A DNA stretch of 64,000 nucleotides from Dama dama (taxonomy: Eukaryota > Chordata > Mammalia > Artiodactyla > Cervidae). How positions within the stretch are numbered: the stretch's first letter is position 1; every line of letters starts with the position of its first letter. The stretch spans positions 15,101,001-15,165,000 of the forward strand of contig NC_083691.1 in assembly GCF_033118175.1 (NCBI RefSeq), read 5' to 3'. The notes under the pieces are model-generated. The model saw only the letters and a list, made by a program, of their open reading frames with translations. It was not told the origin of the DNA and searched no databases. Shown one piece after another: positions 21,936 to 33,296 of this stretch. Made by a program: the position numbers and the translations under genes.

Positions 21936-23808
21936 CAAAGATGAGCTATGGTAAATTGGGAGACTCGAGTTTCTCCTCCAAGGACCACTCAGCCTTAACT
22001 CCAGGAGGCCAGTGCAATGTAGGAAAAGCACAAATGTTGATGGAAGACCCTCTGTCCATTGGAAATCTGCTTAAATTTGGCTTAAGTGCACCTCAACGGA
22101 CTGTTGATAAAATGCTGACTTAGCATTTCTGCAAGGTCCTGTTTCCCTACTGAGAAACAGAAGCCAGGTGAGAAGGCTGGCCCATTTTGAGGTCTGCACA
22201 GTGACACGTACATAACACATGCATACACACTTCTGCGCATGTATGCACACATACCAGCCAGAGTATCCATGTATCTGGGATATTTGTTCACATGCCTGGG
22301 TTGGTGGATGAAGTTGGAGGCATGTGTCACCAAGTTTTTCTAAACTCTAGGTACTTGTGGGACACTTTAATAATAAATCATACTAACTTTAATAATAGCT
22401 TCACCAGGATGGGCCTCTGCTTGTACCTGCTATAACATATTTTACCTGCTATCACATAACACGAGTAACATATTCCCACCAAGAGTTGTTAGAGTGCCAG
22501 GGATCCCATTTTGCTCAGGGATTCTTCTCTAGGAGTTTTCTGCCCATTTTCCCTCTGCATGCAAGGTGCCCACAAGGTTACTTGGTCTGTGTCTATCCAG
22601 TGCCATGTGGCTACCCCCCTCCACCAAAGGGCTGAGATATAGGCCAGATGGGTCTGTGTTAACAGCTGTGGACCTCTTTGCAGTTATTGATGGGGCAAAG
22701 TGACCCTGAGTATATTAGAGAATTAAATTTTTTAAGAACTTATTCAATTAGAGATCATCATTATGCAAATATTTTTGACTCTTTGACCCTAATAAGATAA
22801 GAATAGCTATATTGACCCTATAAACTAGATACCAAGAAAACTGTTGACACCATATGTTAAGAAATACAAAAAGTTAAAAGCAGGTTATACTGACATTGAT
22901 TAAATTTGTCTTAAATATTTGCTAGGGTGGATACTCTAAAACTCAGCTTCCCAGACTGCATTTTCATACAACATAAGCAAGTCATTTCTATTTTCTTTCC
23001 ATTGTGCTTTTACTGAAGTGCAAGTAAAGTTGACTATTAAGGAAATACCGTATGTATTTTAAAGTGAAGATTTACTATATTTATATTTTAATGCAAAGCC
23101 AATTTATAAAATACAGATATATAATAGAAATAATTTTCCCAAGTTTACTTTTTTAAGAAAATTTTACTGATTTGTGCCTGCCAAGAAGTTTTTATTGTTT
23201 TATTGCCTTTTAAACAAGTATACTTTATTTTCTGTTATTTCAAATGTATGCTTTTTCTGAAGTGTTGTTTTTTTTGCAGTTCTTAATGCTACTAAGATAT
23301 AAATAGCAGATTAAGTGAAAAGTTTGTTCAGGTTTTTCCCTAACATTCTTGAACCCACTTTTTAACCAATCTGATACTTAGGCAGTTCTTTTGTTTATAA
23401 TAATTTCTTCATGTTCCATTTTAGCTAATATTCATCTATTTTTTTTTATTTTTAAAACCTTTATCAATAATAGTCACTATACACTTTATAGAGGCTGTTA
23501 GTATCCATTTACTTATTGATGTGAAAAAGAGAAATCACTAGAATGACAAAGACACAGGACTGGAGGGCATGTTGGAGCAAGAAAAAAAGATCCCTCTCCC
23601 ACATTTTCCACCCATGTCAGTCATGCCAGACTGTTGCGAATACTATGGGTGGCCCCCACTAGCCTCCACATTTTCTGTATGAGTAAAACAACATTTTCAG
23701 GATTTAAACTATCAAATGAAATGCTACAATCACAAAGTAGCTGTCATTGCAGAATAGCAATTAAAAAGAAAAAAATTATAAAGATACAGATAATTTATAT
23801 TTGCTTGT
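21936..23808. other. Unassigned DNA, 1.9 kb
   Basis: Repeat-poor. The second half (about 22700-23500) is strongly AT-rich. An alternating purine/pyrimidine stretch with catgcatacacac and gcgcatgtatgcacacata lies at 22218-22256. No exon-like or RNA-gene structure seen. Confidence 0.45.
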
Positions 23809-23811
23809 GTG

Positions 23812-23992
23812 ACTGCTAAGTCACTTCAGTAGTGTCTGACTCTTTGTGACCCTCTGAACCGTAGCCCACCAGGCTCCTCTGTCCATGGGATTCCCCAGGC
23901 AAGAGCACTGGAGTGGGGTGCCATGCCCTCCTCCAGGGCATCTTTCCAACCCAGGGATCGAACACGTGTCTCTTGCATCTCCTGAATTGGCA
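23812..23992 (-). mobile_element. Bov-tA SINE
   Basis: Antisense element; the 3' end complement 'ctgctaagtcacttcag' is at the left. At the right the head is cut within 'tctcctgaattggcaag'. B box complement 'gggatcgaac' is present. Confidence 0.93.
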
Positions 23993-25122
23993 AGCTCCTA
24001 TTTTAAGCCAATGATACATCTTTCTGGATTCGCTCTCTATGCTGACAACTGTTAGTGTCAGAAGTTTGCCATTTTTCCACCACACCCATTTTCTGGACTT
24101 TTCTGACGGCTCCAGTTCACTCCAGCAAGGACCTCTCTCTTGTTCCTTCAGGAAATGGATGATAGCAGTGGTTATTAGTGGATGTTTATCACCTATACTT
24201 TAAAAAAGCCACTTCTGTGGTCTTTGCCAATTTTTGTGATGCAAATGCTGCCACTGTTGCTGAATTCAAACCACCAATTTGACCAAATTTGAAGATGAGA
24301 AGAAATGCATACGTCACTGGTAGACGCAGACTCCAGTCACACTAAGGGCTGCCAGCTTCTTCAACGCTCTGGGAGGTGATGAGATGAGAAGTTCATCAGA
24401 GGAATAGGGACTCTTCCCCAATGTCTGGAGGGGAGAAGGGGAGAGGTGGTGCTGGGTAAGGCAGAATATTATGTTGGACTCTGGAGTGAACATTCTAGGG
24501 TGAGCTCCCAGGTGCTAATGGAAGAGGGTACTAAGCATATTGACCAGTGGAAATCAACTTTGAAGTTTCAAGTATATTTCTCAGTTATTTTCAAACTCAT
24601 CATAAGATCCACATAGCGGCTCTTTTTTTAAGTGTATACTTGGTTTCAACTCACATGAACTGGATTAGTCCTTCTAGGGGGATGCTTGTGAAATGATAGT
24701 TCAGCAAGTGAGCAAGACTGGGAAACACAGAATTTGAATCCTTGACTTGGAGTGTATTTACCTAAGACCAAGCAGAATGGTGTCTCCCTTCCTTCACTGT
24801 GACTGAACCACCTCAGGAAATGGACAAATTCTGTTGCTTAACAGCCATCCCATAGATTCAGATTCTACTTGTTTGGGCTGGGAGCTGAGGGAGATTGGAC
24901 ATCTGTAGGTTTCAAGAGCACCCCAGGAGAGTCTAATGTGCAGCCCCTGGTGGGAACCACCAGCAGGTGGACTGAGACTGGAGGTACACTCAGAACTAGA
25001 GGGAAATTAATGCTTTAAGTGAGAGCATAAAATATCACAACTGCAGCTTGTAGAACCAGGAGTCTGTGTGACTCAATAAACTGCGGCCTCCCTCAGAGCT
25101 CCTGGCTGCTTCCCTTCTGTGT
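23993..25122. other. Unassigned DNA
   Basis: Normal composition with no family I recognise. Could hide a degraded MaLR or MER element, but nothing is firm. Confidence 0.45.
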
Positions 25123-25124
25123 CC

Positions 25125-25190
25125 CCAGCACTTAACCGGTGGTTGGCATATGGGAATCCTACAGTAAATGTTGAGTGAGTGAGTGTCCTA
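25125..25190 (+). repeat. L2 LINE 3' terminus
   Basis: 'gtccccagcacttaaccggtggttggcatatgggaatcctacagtaaatgttgagtgagtgag' parallels the last 65 bp of L2 (ccagcgcctagaacagtgcctggcacatag...gttgaatgaatg). A MIR origin is the alternative. Confidence 0.55.
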
Positions 25191-25549
25191 ATTGGCTTAC
25201 CTCATTAATAACTTGGTGATAATGTGTTGATTAATGCATTATCTTGTTCTGAGTATCATATTTACATTTCTACAAGACCATCTGTAGACAATGACTTAAC
25301 CCAAAGAAATGCCTCCCCCCGCTGGGAAGGCAGGTGGGGAAGGCATTTTTGATTACGCTTTTTGTTTCATACAAATTGTATCATGTGGGTCGCTTATTAC
25401 TATTAAGTGAAGTCTAGTGTCCTGGCATAGTTCATTTTTTAAAGTGCTTATGAGATATCAACTTCCCAGCTGCAAGGTGCAGCCAAGGCTTTTGAAAGAG
25501 TTATTTTAGACAGAGCTCTAGCATAGATATCATGTGCATATCTATTTTA
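25191..25549. other. Unassigned DNA
   Basis: Contains a short C-run next to 'gctgggaaggcaggtggggaaggc' at 25313-25346. No gene or repeat recognised. Confidence 0.45.
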
Positions 25550-25945
25550 TTTTTCCCAGAGTATAATTGCTTTAGAAGGTTGAGTTAGTTTTGCTGTGTG
25601 ATTCATGTACACACATGAATCAATTGTGTGTGTCCATATCTCCCCTCCCTCTTGAGCTTCCCTCACCCCCCATCCCACCCGTCTAGGTCATCACAAGCAC
25701 TGAAGTGAGTTCCCTGTGGCATACAGCGGCTTCCCGCTAGCTTCACACTATTACACTTACACATAGTAGCGTCCTATGTACAATCCTAGCTCCCAGCTAA
25801 CCCCACGTTCCCCTTCCCTGCTCCCTATCTACATATTCATTCTCTGTATCTGTGTCTCTATCCCTACCCTGGAAAGAGGTCCATCTGGACCCTTTCTCTA
25901 GATAAGCAGTTCCAGACATTTTAGTGTCAGATAAGGTAAATCAAA
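25550..25945 (-). mobile_element. L1 3' end (artiodactyl type)
   Basis: Antisense L1 3' UTR. Plus-strand landmarks in order: 'gtataattgctttagaagg', 'tatctcccctccctcttgagc', 'catcccacccgtctaggtcatcaca', 'gttccctgtggcatacagc', 'ctctgtatctgtgtctctatccc', 'ctctagataagc'. About 400 bp. Confidence 0.85.
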
Positions 25946-26987
25946 AAGTAGCATTTTCTTCCTAGGGACAAAAGATTATTTCATAATTATAAACAAGGAT
26001 TTAATCCAAAGTAGATTTCTCATTCTTGGTGTACACTGGCTTTGGAGTCTGAACATTGAAGATATTCAAGGATGCTCCTGGCACCGGTGGTTTACTTGAT
26101 AAATAGCATGAGTCGTATTCTGCACACTGACTGCCAATTACAAAGGAATCAGGGCCCGCCTGCTCTCAGTCTGCTTCTCCCACGTGTCTTGCCTTTTCCT
26201 CCGTTGTTCTCTTCGTTTTCTCAATGACAATTAAAATGGAATCCAATGATTGAGAACGGCTTTTTGCTTACTGCCAATCGTTCTGCTTTGATTACTCTAA
26301 AGTGAGCAATCACCTGGTCTGCGGTGCACAGGAAACACATCCTTGCGGGGGTCTGTCTGTCTCCCTCAGCCTTCTCTACCTGGGTTTTGAGGGAAGGCTG
26401 ACTGGATACACCCCCTGGGTGGATACAGGTTATATCAAATCTACGCATACATCCACCTAGATCCGGACCATGTGTCTCTGGTTGCCAACTCATGGTGACT
26501 CTGTCCTCGGAGAGCATTGGCCAGTGTCTGGAAATGGTTTTGGTTGTCACACTTGGCGGGTGAGAAGGGACTCCTGGTATCTAGTGGTGGAGGCCAGATG
26601 CATTGGAAAACATCCAGCTTGCCCAGGACTGCCCCTGAAAGTGAAACTTTCCAGCCCCAAACATCGATAGCCCAAGAGAAGCTGATGAATATCTATGTTC
26701 ACGTCTATCTCTGTATATCTCAGAGTGACACATCCCTGGACAAGAGCTGCAAACAGTTCTCTCCGTCTCTGTCTCCTCCGACCCAGTCAATTCCTGGAGG
26801 GCAGAGATGGCCTCATGCTCTCGGAACTGGCACATAACCTAGCACCGCCCTTTAGACAGAGATGCACTGTCATGCTTCCAGAAGTGAAACCTGAGAAGCC
26901 AGCAGATTTTCTAGCCCCATCACCTCCCCCATTGACCTCACGTTGTTATATTAAAGTAACTTGTTTTGTTTGGCACCTTCAAGGCTC
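25946..26987. other. Unassigned DNA
   Basis: Several overlapping frames of 60-125 codons occur on both strands (26221-26550, 26470-26837, 26695-27069), but none shows a domain and they contradict each other. The phrase 'cctggagggcagagatgg...ggcacataacctagcac' near 26790-26845 resembles L2. Confidence 0.45.
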
Positions 26988-27118
26988 TATAAAAGTAGAC
27001 ATGGTGCCTTCAGGATGGATCATTGTAATCCTCTACCAGCACCTTGTCTTAAGCCACCATGCTGTTTAACTACATCCCTGAGTCAGACAAGACATTCTCT
27101 GACAAAGATGAGGGTGAG
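26988..27118 (+). promoter_or_regulatory. TATA box plus Kozak ATG arrangement (unproven)
   Basis: TATAAAAG at 26988-26995 lies 64 bp upstream of ATG 27059 in the context gccaccatgc, a near-ideal initiation context. The reading frame begins LFNYIPESDKTFSDKDEG, and a possible splice donor, gtgaga, follows at 27114. An in-frame read-through reaches 149 codons to 27508, but the later part is Arg/Pro-rich by composition. Out-of-frame ATGs at 27001 and 27015 lie upstream. I recognise no protein; chance is the simpler explanation. Confidence 0.2.
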
Positions 27119-28392
27119 AACTTCGCAGCCGTCCTTGACGTCCTCCTTCCTTCCAGCACTCGGCCTCTGGCTAGGCTTCCCCAGCTCTTCTGTTTGCTGT
27201 CTAACCTTGCCTGGCAGCTAGCAGGTGCTCGGCGAACAAGGCAGGCAGCCCTCAGGGGTCCAGCCCCATCCCGTTTCATCCCCTCTGCCCGCTGTGGACG
27301 GACGGCACACACTCCTTGTGTGTCCCCCGCACACCGTGGCGTTGCACGCCTCTCGACTTTGACACCGGCTCTCGTTCTAGAGATGCTGCTTGGCCGCTTT
27401 GTTTCCTGGTTACTGCCGCGTCCTCTGTCAGGACACCACTCCAATTCCATCTCCTGGGATGACTTGCATGGTGGTCCTGGTTCAGGGAGGCGCCTCTGCC
27501 TGTCTTAGAGCGGTAACCCCATTCTGTTCTCTTCCGCATGAAACCGTTTCCCCCCGAGCCCATCCGTTCCTGAGTGAGTAGAGTGGCATCCATCACCTCA
27601 GTGAATAGCAACAGTGGCACCAGTGAACTGGCCTGGCCCACGGCGGTATCCATACACACATACACACGCTAACAAAACTCTGCCTGGTTTCGGAAGGACT
27701 AGTGACCTATTAGGAAAATGAAACCACTGTATGAATTGTATGCATACTTTCTTTGAAGGGCAGCACGGATCTCTAAGAGAACAACAATCACCGGTGCATT
27801 TGTGTACTATATTTTCTTATAGCAATGACACCAGTTAATCAAGACAGTGGGAGGCAGAAGGAGAGAAGGAAAAAGTCTTGCCAATCTGGGCTGTAAAACA
27901 CAAACAGGGACTTTAAATACCTTCCACCCTAATCCTGAGTCTTGTCGGCATGCTCTGGAGACCAGACAGAACCCTCGGCTTCTGCATATGTGTTCACTCA
28001 CACAGGTCTCCAGTCAGGCAGTCAACCACACTCCGTACACTTGGAGGAGGTGGGGACAACACACAGAGGGAAAACTGCGTGCCCCTGGGGTCTGGCTGTG
28101 TCCGCAGAGGACATGCTTTTGTCCAGGGTACCTGGGCGTATTTCCAGATGTCCAAGTACTGCAAAGAGGAGGAATAGATGACTCAGATCACATGCTGTGT
28201 GGTCCAGGTTCATAAACATGAATGAAAATAATATTTTTTTTTCTCCAAAGACGCAGCATCACTGGATGGAAAGGGTTTCGAATCAAACAGCTTTCTCTCC
28301 CTAGCTTTGGTGGTGATTGTTTATCCTCAGTTCATTAACTTGGGTCACCAGTATTCTTGCAGGACTGCTTAGAGGGTGAAGTGAATAATGGG
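27119..28392. other. Unassigned DNA with a GC-rich part
   Basis: 27120-27560 is clearly richer in G+C and CpG than its surroundings (for example gtggacggacggcac, actgccgcgtcc), giving long open frames on both strands by composition. I see no CpG island of classical size and no splice-bounded exon. 27560-28390 is ordinary. Confidence 0.45.
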
Positions 28393-28394
28393 GA

Positions 28395-28641
28395 CACAGT
28401 TCAGTTGCTCAGTCGTGTCCGACTCTTTGTGACTCCATGGACTGCAGCACGCCAGGCCTCCCTGTCCATCACCAACTCCTGGAATTTGCTCAGACTCATG
28501 TCTATTGAGTCGGTAATGCCATCCAACCATCTCATCTACTGTCATCCCTTTCTCCTACTGCCTTCAATCTTTCCCATCATCAGGGTCTTTTCCAATGAGT
28601 CAGTTCTTCGCATCAGGTGGCCAAAGTACTGGAGTTTCAGC
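28395..28641 (-). mobile_element. BovB LINE, 3' end
   Basis: Antisense BovB from 'acagttcagttgctcagtcg' to 'ccaaagtactggagtttcagc', about 247 bp, 5'-truncated. Confidence 0.94.
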
Positions 28642-28691
28642 AAGGAACACTTTCCGAATGCTTCGTGCCCTTAACTGACATTGTAGCTCTT

Positions 28692-28891
28692 TTCTTTAGT
28701 CGCTCAGTTGTGTCTGACTCTTTTGTGACCACATGGACTGTAGCCTGCCAGACTCCTCTGTCCATGGGATTTCCCAGGCAAGAATAATGGTGTGGGTTGC
28801 CATTTGCTTCACTAGGGGATCTTCCCAACCCAGAGGCTGAACCTGTGTCTCCTGCATTGGCAGGCAGGTTCTTCACCACTGAGCCATCAGG
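28692..28891 (-). mobile_element. Bov-tA SINE (left arm of inverted pair)
   Basis: Antisense Bov-tA with its head complement 'ccactgagccatcagg' at 28876-28891. Only 26 bp separate it from the sense Bov-tA at 28918, so the two heads face each other. Confidence 0.95.
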
Positions 28892-28917
28892 AATTAGCTA
28901 CTATTGCTACTATTACA

Positions 28918-29114
28918 GGCTTTCCTGGGGGTTCAGATGGTAAAGAATCTGCCTGCAATGCAGGAGACATGGGTTCGATCGCTGGGTCAGGAAGGTCTCC
29001 TAGAGCAGAAAATGGCAACCCACTCCAGTATTCTTGCCTGGAGAATTCCATGGACGGAGGAGCCCGGTGGGCTACCAACCATAGGGTTGTAAAGAGTTGA
29101 CACACGTGAGCAAC

Positions 29115-29155
<41 letters not shown>
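28918..29155 (+). mobile_element. Bov-tA SINE with CA-repeat tail
   Basis: Sense Bov-tA ('ggctttcctgggggttcag', 'gggttcgatcgctggg' B box). Its 3' end 'gagcaactaac' runs directly into a CA microsatellite. The flanking duplication ctactattaca (28907-28917) versus ctactattata (29156-29166) matches at 10 of 11 positions and encloses the microsatellite, so the array belongs to the insertion. Confidence 0.95.

Positions 29156-29156
<1 letters not shown>
29117..29156. repeat. (CA)n microsatellite
   Basis: Twenty uninterrupted AC units at the 3' end of a Bov-tA; a good candidate for length polymorphism. Confidence 0.97.
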
Positions 29157-29158
<2 letters not shown>

Positions 29159-29261
29159 CTATTATACCACTAGCACTGCTATTCAACCATAATGTAAGAA
29201 TGGGGAAAGGATGTCTCAATCGCAGGCTTATTGTAAAGAAGAGATCTGGTATCAAATGTCG

Positions 29262-29470
29262 TCATTCTCAAAGCGGTAATTTTGCCCCCGGCCCCTGGGA
29301 GAAATCTGGCAAAATCTGGAGACATTTCATCATTGTCACAGTTAGTGGGTGCTGCTGGCACATAGCGGGTGGAGGCAGGGATGCTGCTAAACGTTCTGTA
29401 ACGTACAGGGCCGCCGCCACCTCGCACAACTGTCCAGCCCAAATGTCAGCAGTGCCAGGTGGAGACACGC
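29262..29470 (+). mobile_element. MER5A (hAT-Charlie) DNA transposon
   Basis: Sense order: 'cattctcaaagcggtaattttgcccc', 'gcaaaatctggagacatttc', 'ttgtcacagttagtgggtgctgctggc', 'gggatgctgctaaacgttct', 'ccagcccaaatgtcagcagtgcc'. Non-autonomous. Confidence 0.88.
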
Positions 29471-30415
29471 TGATGGAAGGTGCTGTGCTGGGCCCACAAC
29501 ACAGGGTGAATGGTTGCAGCCCTGCTCTCATCCACAGCGACACCTCCTCACACTCACCATGGCTGCCATCACAGCTCGAGCACTACTGTTGCACTACTAT
29601 TTCTGATCAGGGGGTGATTTGCAGGGATAAAAAGCAACAACAACTTGATGCCATCAAACCACTTTCATGGGAAGCCTCCTGCCCCCTGGGACCTGGACAT
29701 CTTGTCTTTCCTTTCCTTCTCCTGCTGAACCAGCTGGGGAAACCAGGCTCTCCTGAGTGCAGCTGGGACTGGGGAGCGGGCCACATTGGCGCCAGGAGCC
29801 AGCAGAGCCCCATCCCGGGGGGGCTGGGAGTCATGGCCCGGGGCCTGCCAAGTGCAAAATCCCCAGCAAGTCTGCTTCCCAGGAAATCCTGCTGCTGAGC
29901 CCACACTGGGAGTAGAGGGGCCAAGTGTCCAGGGCCACCCCACACTGCCCCCTCCTTCTGGCGGTGTCCTTCTCAGGGAACCAAGGCTGCCTCGACGAGG
30001 GAATGAAATACAATAAGTTCAAGTGAAAAACAAACCCACCCAGCTCTCCCATCCTGGAAGGTGGCAGCTGGGTCACCTCAGACACGCCCTGGGTTTGGAT
30101 GCTGCCAAGTGATGCAACCACCTCCCTGCTTCCCACCTCCCAGGGGGCTCTTGTTGCCCTGCAAGCTCCTGGGAGATGGTGGGTGTGCCGCCTGGCTTCA
30201 AGGGAGAGGGGCACAACCTAGTAACCTCTCCAGCCCTCAGACTTGAGTTTCAAAGGATATCCCTTCCTTGGATGAACTTGTGAGTGGGCATCCCGTGCCC
30301 CTTCAGAGATGCTGGTAGTATTAACAGCAATGATCATTGGCCCTTGCCACATGCCAGGTTAGTTCTAGACAGCACTGCAGAGGTAAACTGATTTCACTCC
30401 ATGGTCCCGCAGGTA
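29471..30415. other. GC-rich unassigned DNA
   Basis: G+C is well above the window average (for example ccatcccgggggggctggg). Frames of 60-230 codons occur on both strands; the longest (29200-29898, +) begins before and crosses the MER5A, so it is not a gene. A weak MIR-like segment lies at about 30310-30400 (attggcccttgccacatgccagg). No splice-bounded exon recognised. Confidence 0.5.
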
Positions 30416-30416
30416 G

Positions 30417-30632
30417 AAAAGTGATAGTGAAGTTGCTCAGTTGTGTCCGATGCTTTGCGACCCCATAGACTATAGCCTACCAGGCTCCTCCGTCCATGGG
30501 ATTCTCCACACCAGGATACTGGAATGGGTTGCCATTTCCTTCTCCAGGGGACCTTCCCAACCCAGGGATCGAACCCAGGTCTCCCGCATTGCAGACAGAT
30601 GCTTTACCGTCTGAGCCACCAGGGAAGTCAAG
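30417..30632 (-). mobile_element. Bov-tA SINE
   Basis: Complete antisense copy: tail complement 'aaaagtgatagtgaagttgc', B box complement 'gggatcgaaccc', head complement 'gtctgagccaccagggaagtc'. Confidence 0.96.
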
Positions 30633-30814
30633 TGGAAAGCCTGGGACTAAAAATTCCACTTGATTTTAGAGTGTGAACAGCATTCCACACACTCAGAGCA
30701 TGGCTGGGATGTTGAATTAACCCTCCTTTGACAGCTACATGAGTTTAACACTCATGAAGAAACTTTAGGAAAGTGCAACTAAAGTTGACCTCAACTGGAA
30801 GCTTTAAAAATCCA

Positions 30815-31161
30815 ACATGTATATGGAATTTAGAAAGGTGATAACGATAACCCTATATGCAGAACAGAAAAAGAGACACAGAAATACAGAACAGACTTTT
30901 GAACTTTGTGGGAGAAGGTGAGGGTGGGATATTTCAAAAGAACAGCATGTATACTATCTATGGTGAAACAGATCACCAGCCCAGGTGGGATGCACGAGAC
31001 AAGTGCTCCGGCCTGGTGCACTGGGAAGACCCAGAGGAATCGGGTGGAGAGGGAGGTGGGAGGGGGGATCGGGATTGGGAATACATGTAAATCCATGGCT
31101 GATTCATATCAATGTATGACAAAACCCACTGGGAAAAAAAAATAATAATAAAAAAAAAAAA
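30815..31161 (+). mobile_element. Ruminant L1 3' end with poly-A and TSD
   Basis: Recognisable ruminant L1 3' UTR: 'atatggaatttagaaaggtgataacgataaccctatatgc', 'ctttgtgggagaaggtgagggtgggat', 'ggtgcactgggaagacccagagg', 'gggattgggaatacatgtaaatcc', ending in an aataat-containing poly-A. Flanked by aaaaatcca at 30806-30814 and 31162-31170. Strong 5' truncation. Confidence 0.93.
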
Positions 31162-31170
31162 AAAAATCCA

Positions 31171-32372
31171 GCTGAGAAAACCATGTTCTAAAAGTGAACC
31201 TGGGATCCAGATTTTTAATCTTATTGATTTAGATATGGCCTCCTCTGCACAGTGCCTTGGTGTAGTTGGGTGAGACTCAGTTGAGATCAGAAAAAAGTCC
31301 AAACAGAAGAATTTTTGAAGGAGTTTTTTTATTCCCTCTGAGAGTTTTTAGTGAAGCTGACTTTGTAGTGGCTTTGCACGAGGTGAGAATAATTTTTGAT
31401 TAACTTGACATCAGACAAGCTCATGTTATTTCCTATAAAAGCTACTTTTTAAATCCTTGAAGATGGTTTTATAAAAAAAAAAGACATAATTTTCCTGTAT
31501 TTGCACTGAGTGTCACATTCCTGGTTAGTGAAATCTAAACCTGTGAATTAGGAAGAAACTATTTCAGTAAGTTTCAAAATCACCCTGCATCCCTTTCCAG
31601 CCCCTGCCCTTTCACAGACACTGTCAGGAGGCATAACGGAATCACAGAGTCCATACAGGACAGCGACACAGTCGGATATGGGGGAAGAGCAGGCCTACTC
31701 CATCCATCCTGGTGCTGAGCAGCAGCAAGGTACCCAAAGCTCAGGGGACGTACTTAACGCGCAGATTAAGCTCTAGCAGCGATGACTGTATTGCATCAGA
31801 TAGCACTCAATTAGGCTGAGGCACACAAGCCCTGAAGCAACTGGAACTGCACTTTGCAATAAGGAGCGGATGTCTTGAACACCTGTGAAAGATCAACTCT
31901 GTGCACTGGAGCCTGTCTTCAGAAGAGAGGATGATCCTGACGGTGGGAGGAGACAGAAAGCTGTCTGGGCTGCTGGAAAACGTGGGATCTACAAGGGTGG
32001 CATCTTAGGCAAGGTCATTATACACACCTCATCTGTGCATTAGGGTAAGGACCTGGATCCTCACTTCTGATCCCACCCAAAGCGGTGTGAGTCTATGGGC
32101 CCACCTTCAACTGTCAATATGGAAGAATCTGGCCAACTGTACCAACTGGAAAATGTAGCTGAGAAAGATAAATAGTTTTTGAAAAGTCATATAACTAGTA
32201 TGAAGTAGACTCTTATATACATTATTTTCTTATCTGATACCAAATCCCAACTCTCTTCACCTCTGTACTATTTAATAAATGCAATAGTAGAGAAAAATAT
32301 GGAAATGTATACAGAGAAAATAAACAAGAAAAGTGTGTAAAGGAAGATAATAAGAAAGGGAATTACCTTTCC
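31171..32372. other. Unassigned DNA, 1.2 kb
   Basis: Repeat-poor, with scattered CpGs around 31620-31800 (ttaacgcgcagatt). No family, exon or RNA gene recognised. Confidence 0.45.
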
Positions 32373-32383
32373 CAAGAGAGTAT

Positions 32384-32721
32384 CAGTTCAGTTCAGTTCA
32401 GTCGCTCAGTCGTGTCTGACTCTTTGTGACCCCATGGATTGCAGCATGCTAGGCTTCCCTGCCCATCACCAACTCCCACAGTTCACCCAAACCCATGTCC
32501 ATTGAGTCAGTGATGCCATCCACCCATTTCATCCTCTGTCATCCCTGTATCCTCCTGCCTTCAATCTTTCCCAGCATCAAGGTCTTTTCTAATGTATCAG
32601 TTCTTCCCATCAGGTCAATGTATTGGAGTTTCAGCTTCAGCATCAGTACTTCCAATGAATATTCAGGACTGATTTCCTTTAGGATGGACTGGTTTGATCT
32701 CCTTGCAGGCCAAGGGACTCT
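32384..32721 (-). mobile_element. BovB LINE, 3' end with probable TSD
   Basis: Antisense BovB with three ttcag units at its terminus and truncation after 'caagggactc'. Flanking words caagagagtat (32373-32383) and caagagaatat (32722-32732) match at 10 of 11 positions. Confidence 0.94.
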
Positions 32722-32732
32722 CAAGAGAATAT

Positions 32733-33076
32733 ACAATTTTGCAATTATTAAAGTCTTACATTTTTAACCAAAACACAAAACGAACAGAAAATCCTTCAAA
32801 GTGTAGTAAACAGGTTGAGCTGTCTTCTGAACTGTTGCTAACACAGCACATATTCTAAAGAAGCAGATAGACATTGGTCAAAACACACCCAGTCTCTTCT
32901 TTTCTCCCCCTCTTCCTTTTTTCACTTCAGTATTTTATTCATTCATTCCTCTGTCAATCCTTTTTTTTTTTTTCCAATTGTGTCAAGATTATAGTTTAAG
33001 TTAAATATATGAAGGGGAGTAGTGGACAGCAAGTTAGGATGGTAGTCTGAGCCCCAGAGTCATGCCAGCTGGTGGG
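32733..33076. other. Unassigned AT-rich DNA
   Basis: Contains a T-run at about 32960-32973 after a C/T-rich stretch; nothing further recognised. Confidence 0.45.
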
Positions 33077-33078
33077 TG

Positions 33079-33296
33079 AGTTTTCCAGGTGGCGCAGTAG
33101 TAAAAAAAACCCACCTACCAATGCAAGAGGCACAAGAGATGTGAGTTTGATCCCTGGGTCAGGAAGACTCCCTGGAGAAGGAAATGGCTACCCACTCCAG
33201 TATTCTTGCCTGGAGAATCCCATGGACAGAGGAGCCTGGCAGGCTACAGTCCGTGAACCCGCAAATAGTCAGACACAACTGATCACACACAAAACA
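33079..33296 (+). mobile_element. Bov-tA SINE
   Basis: Head 'gagttttccaggtggcgcag', B-box-like 'gagtttgatccctggg', body, and end 'agtcagacacaactgatcac' with a CA/A-rich tail. Confidence 0.95.

Noticed and set aside
27059..27508. 149-codon frame as a complete gene
   Set aside because: The Arg/Pro/Ser-rich body looks compositional and antisense frames are equally long; only the 5' promoter-like arrangement was kept as a low-confidence note.
29200..29898. 232-codon open frame on the plus strand
   Set aside because: It begins before and crosses a MER5A transposon, overlaps antisense frames, and owes its length to GC-rich composition; no domain is visible.
31590..32150. CpG-containing segment as a promoter
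   Set aside because: CpGs are scattered and too few for an island, with no TATA/initiator arrangement or exon downstream.
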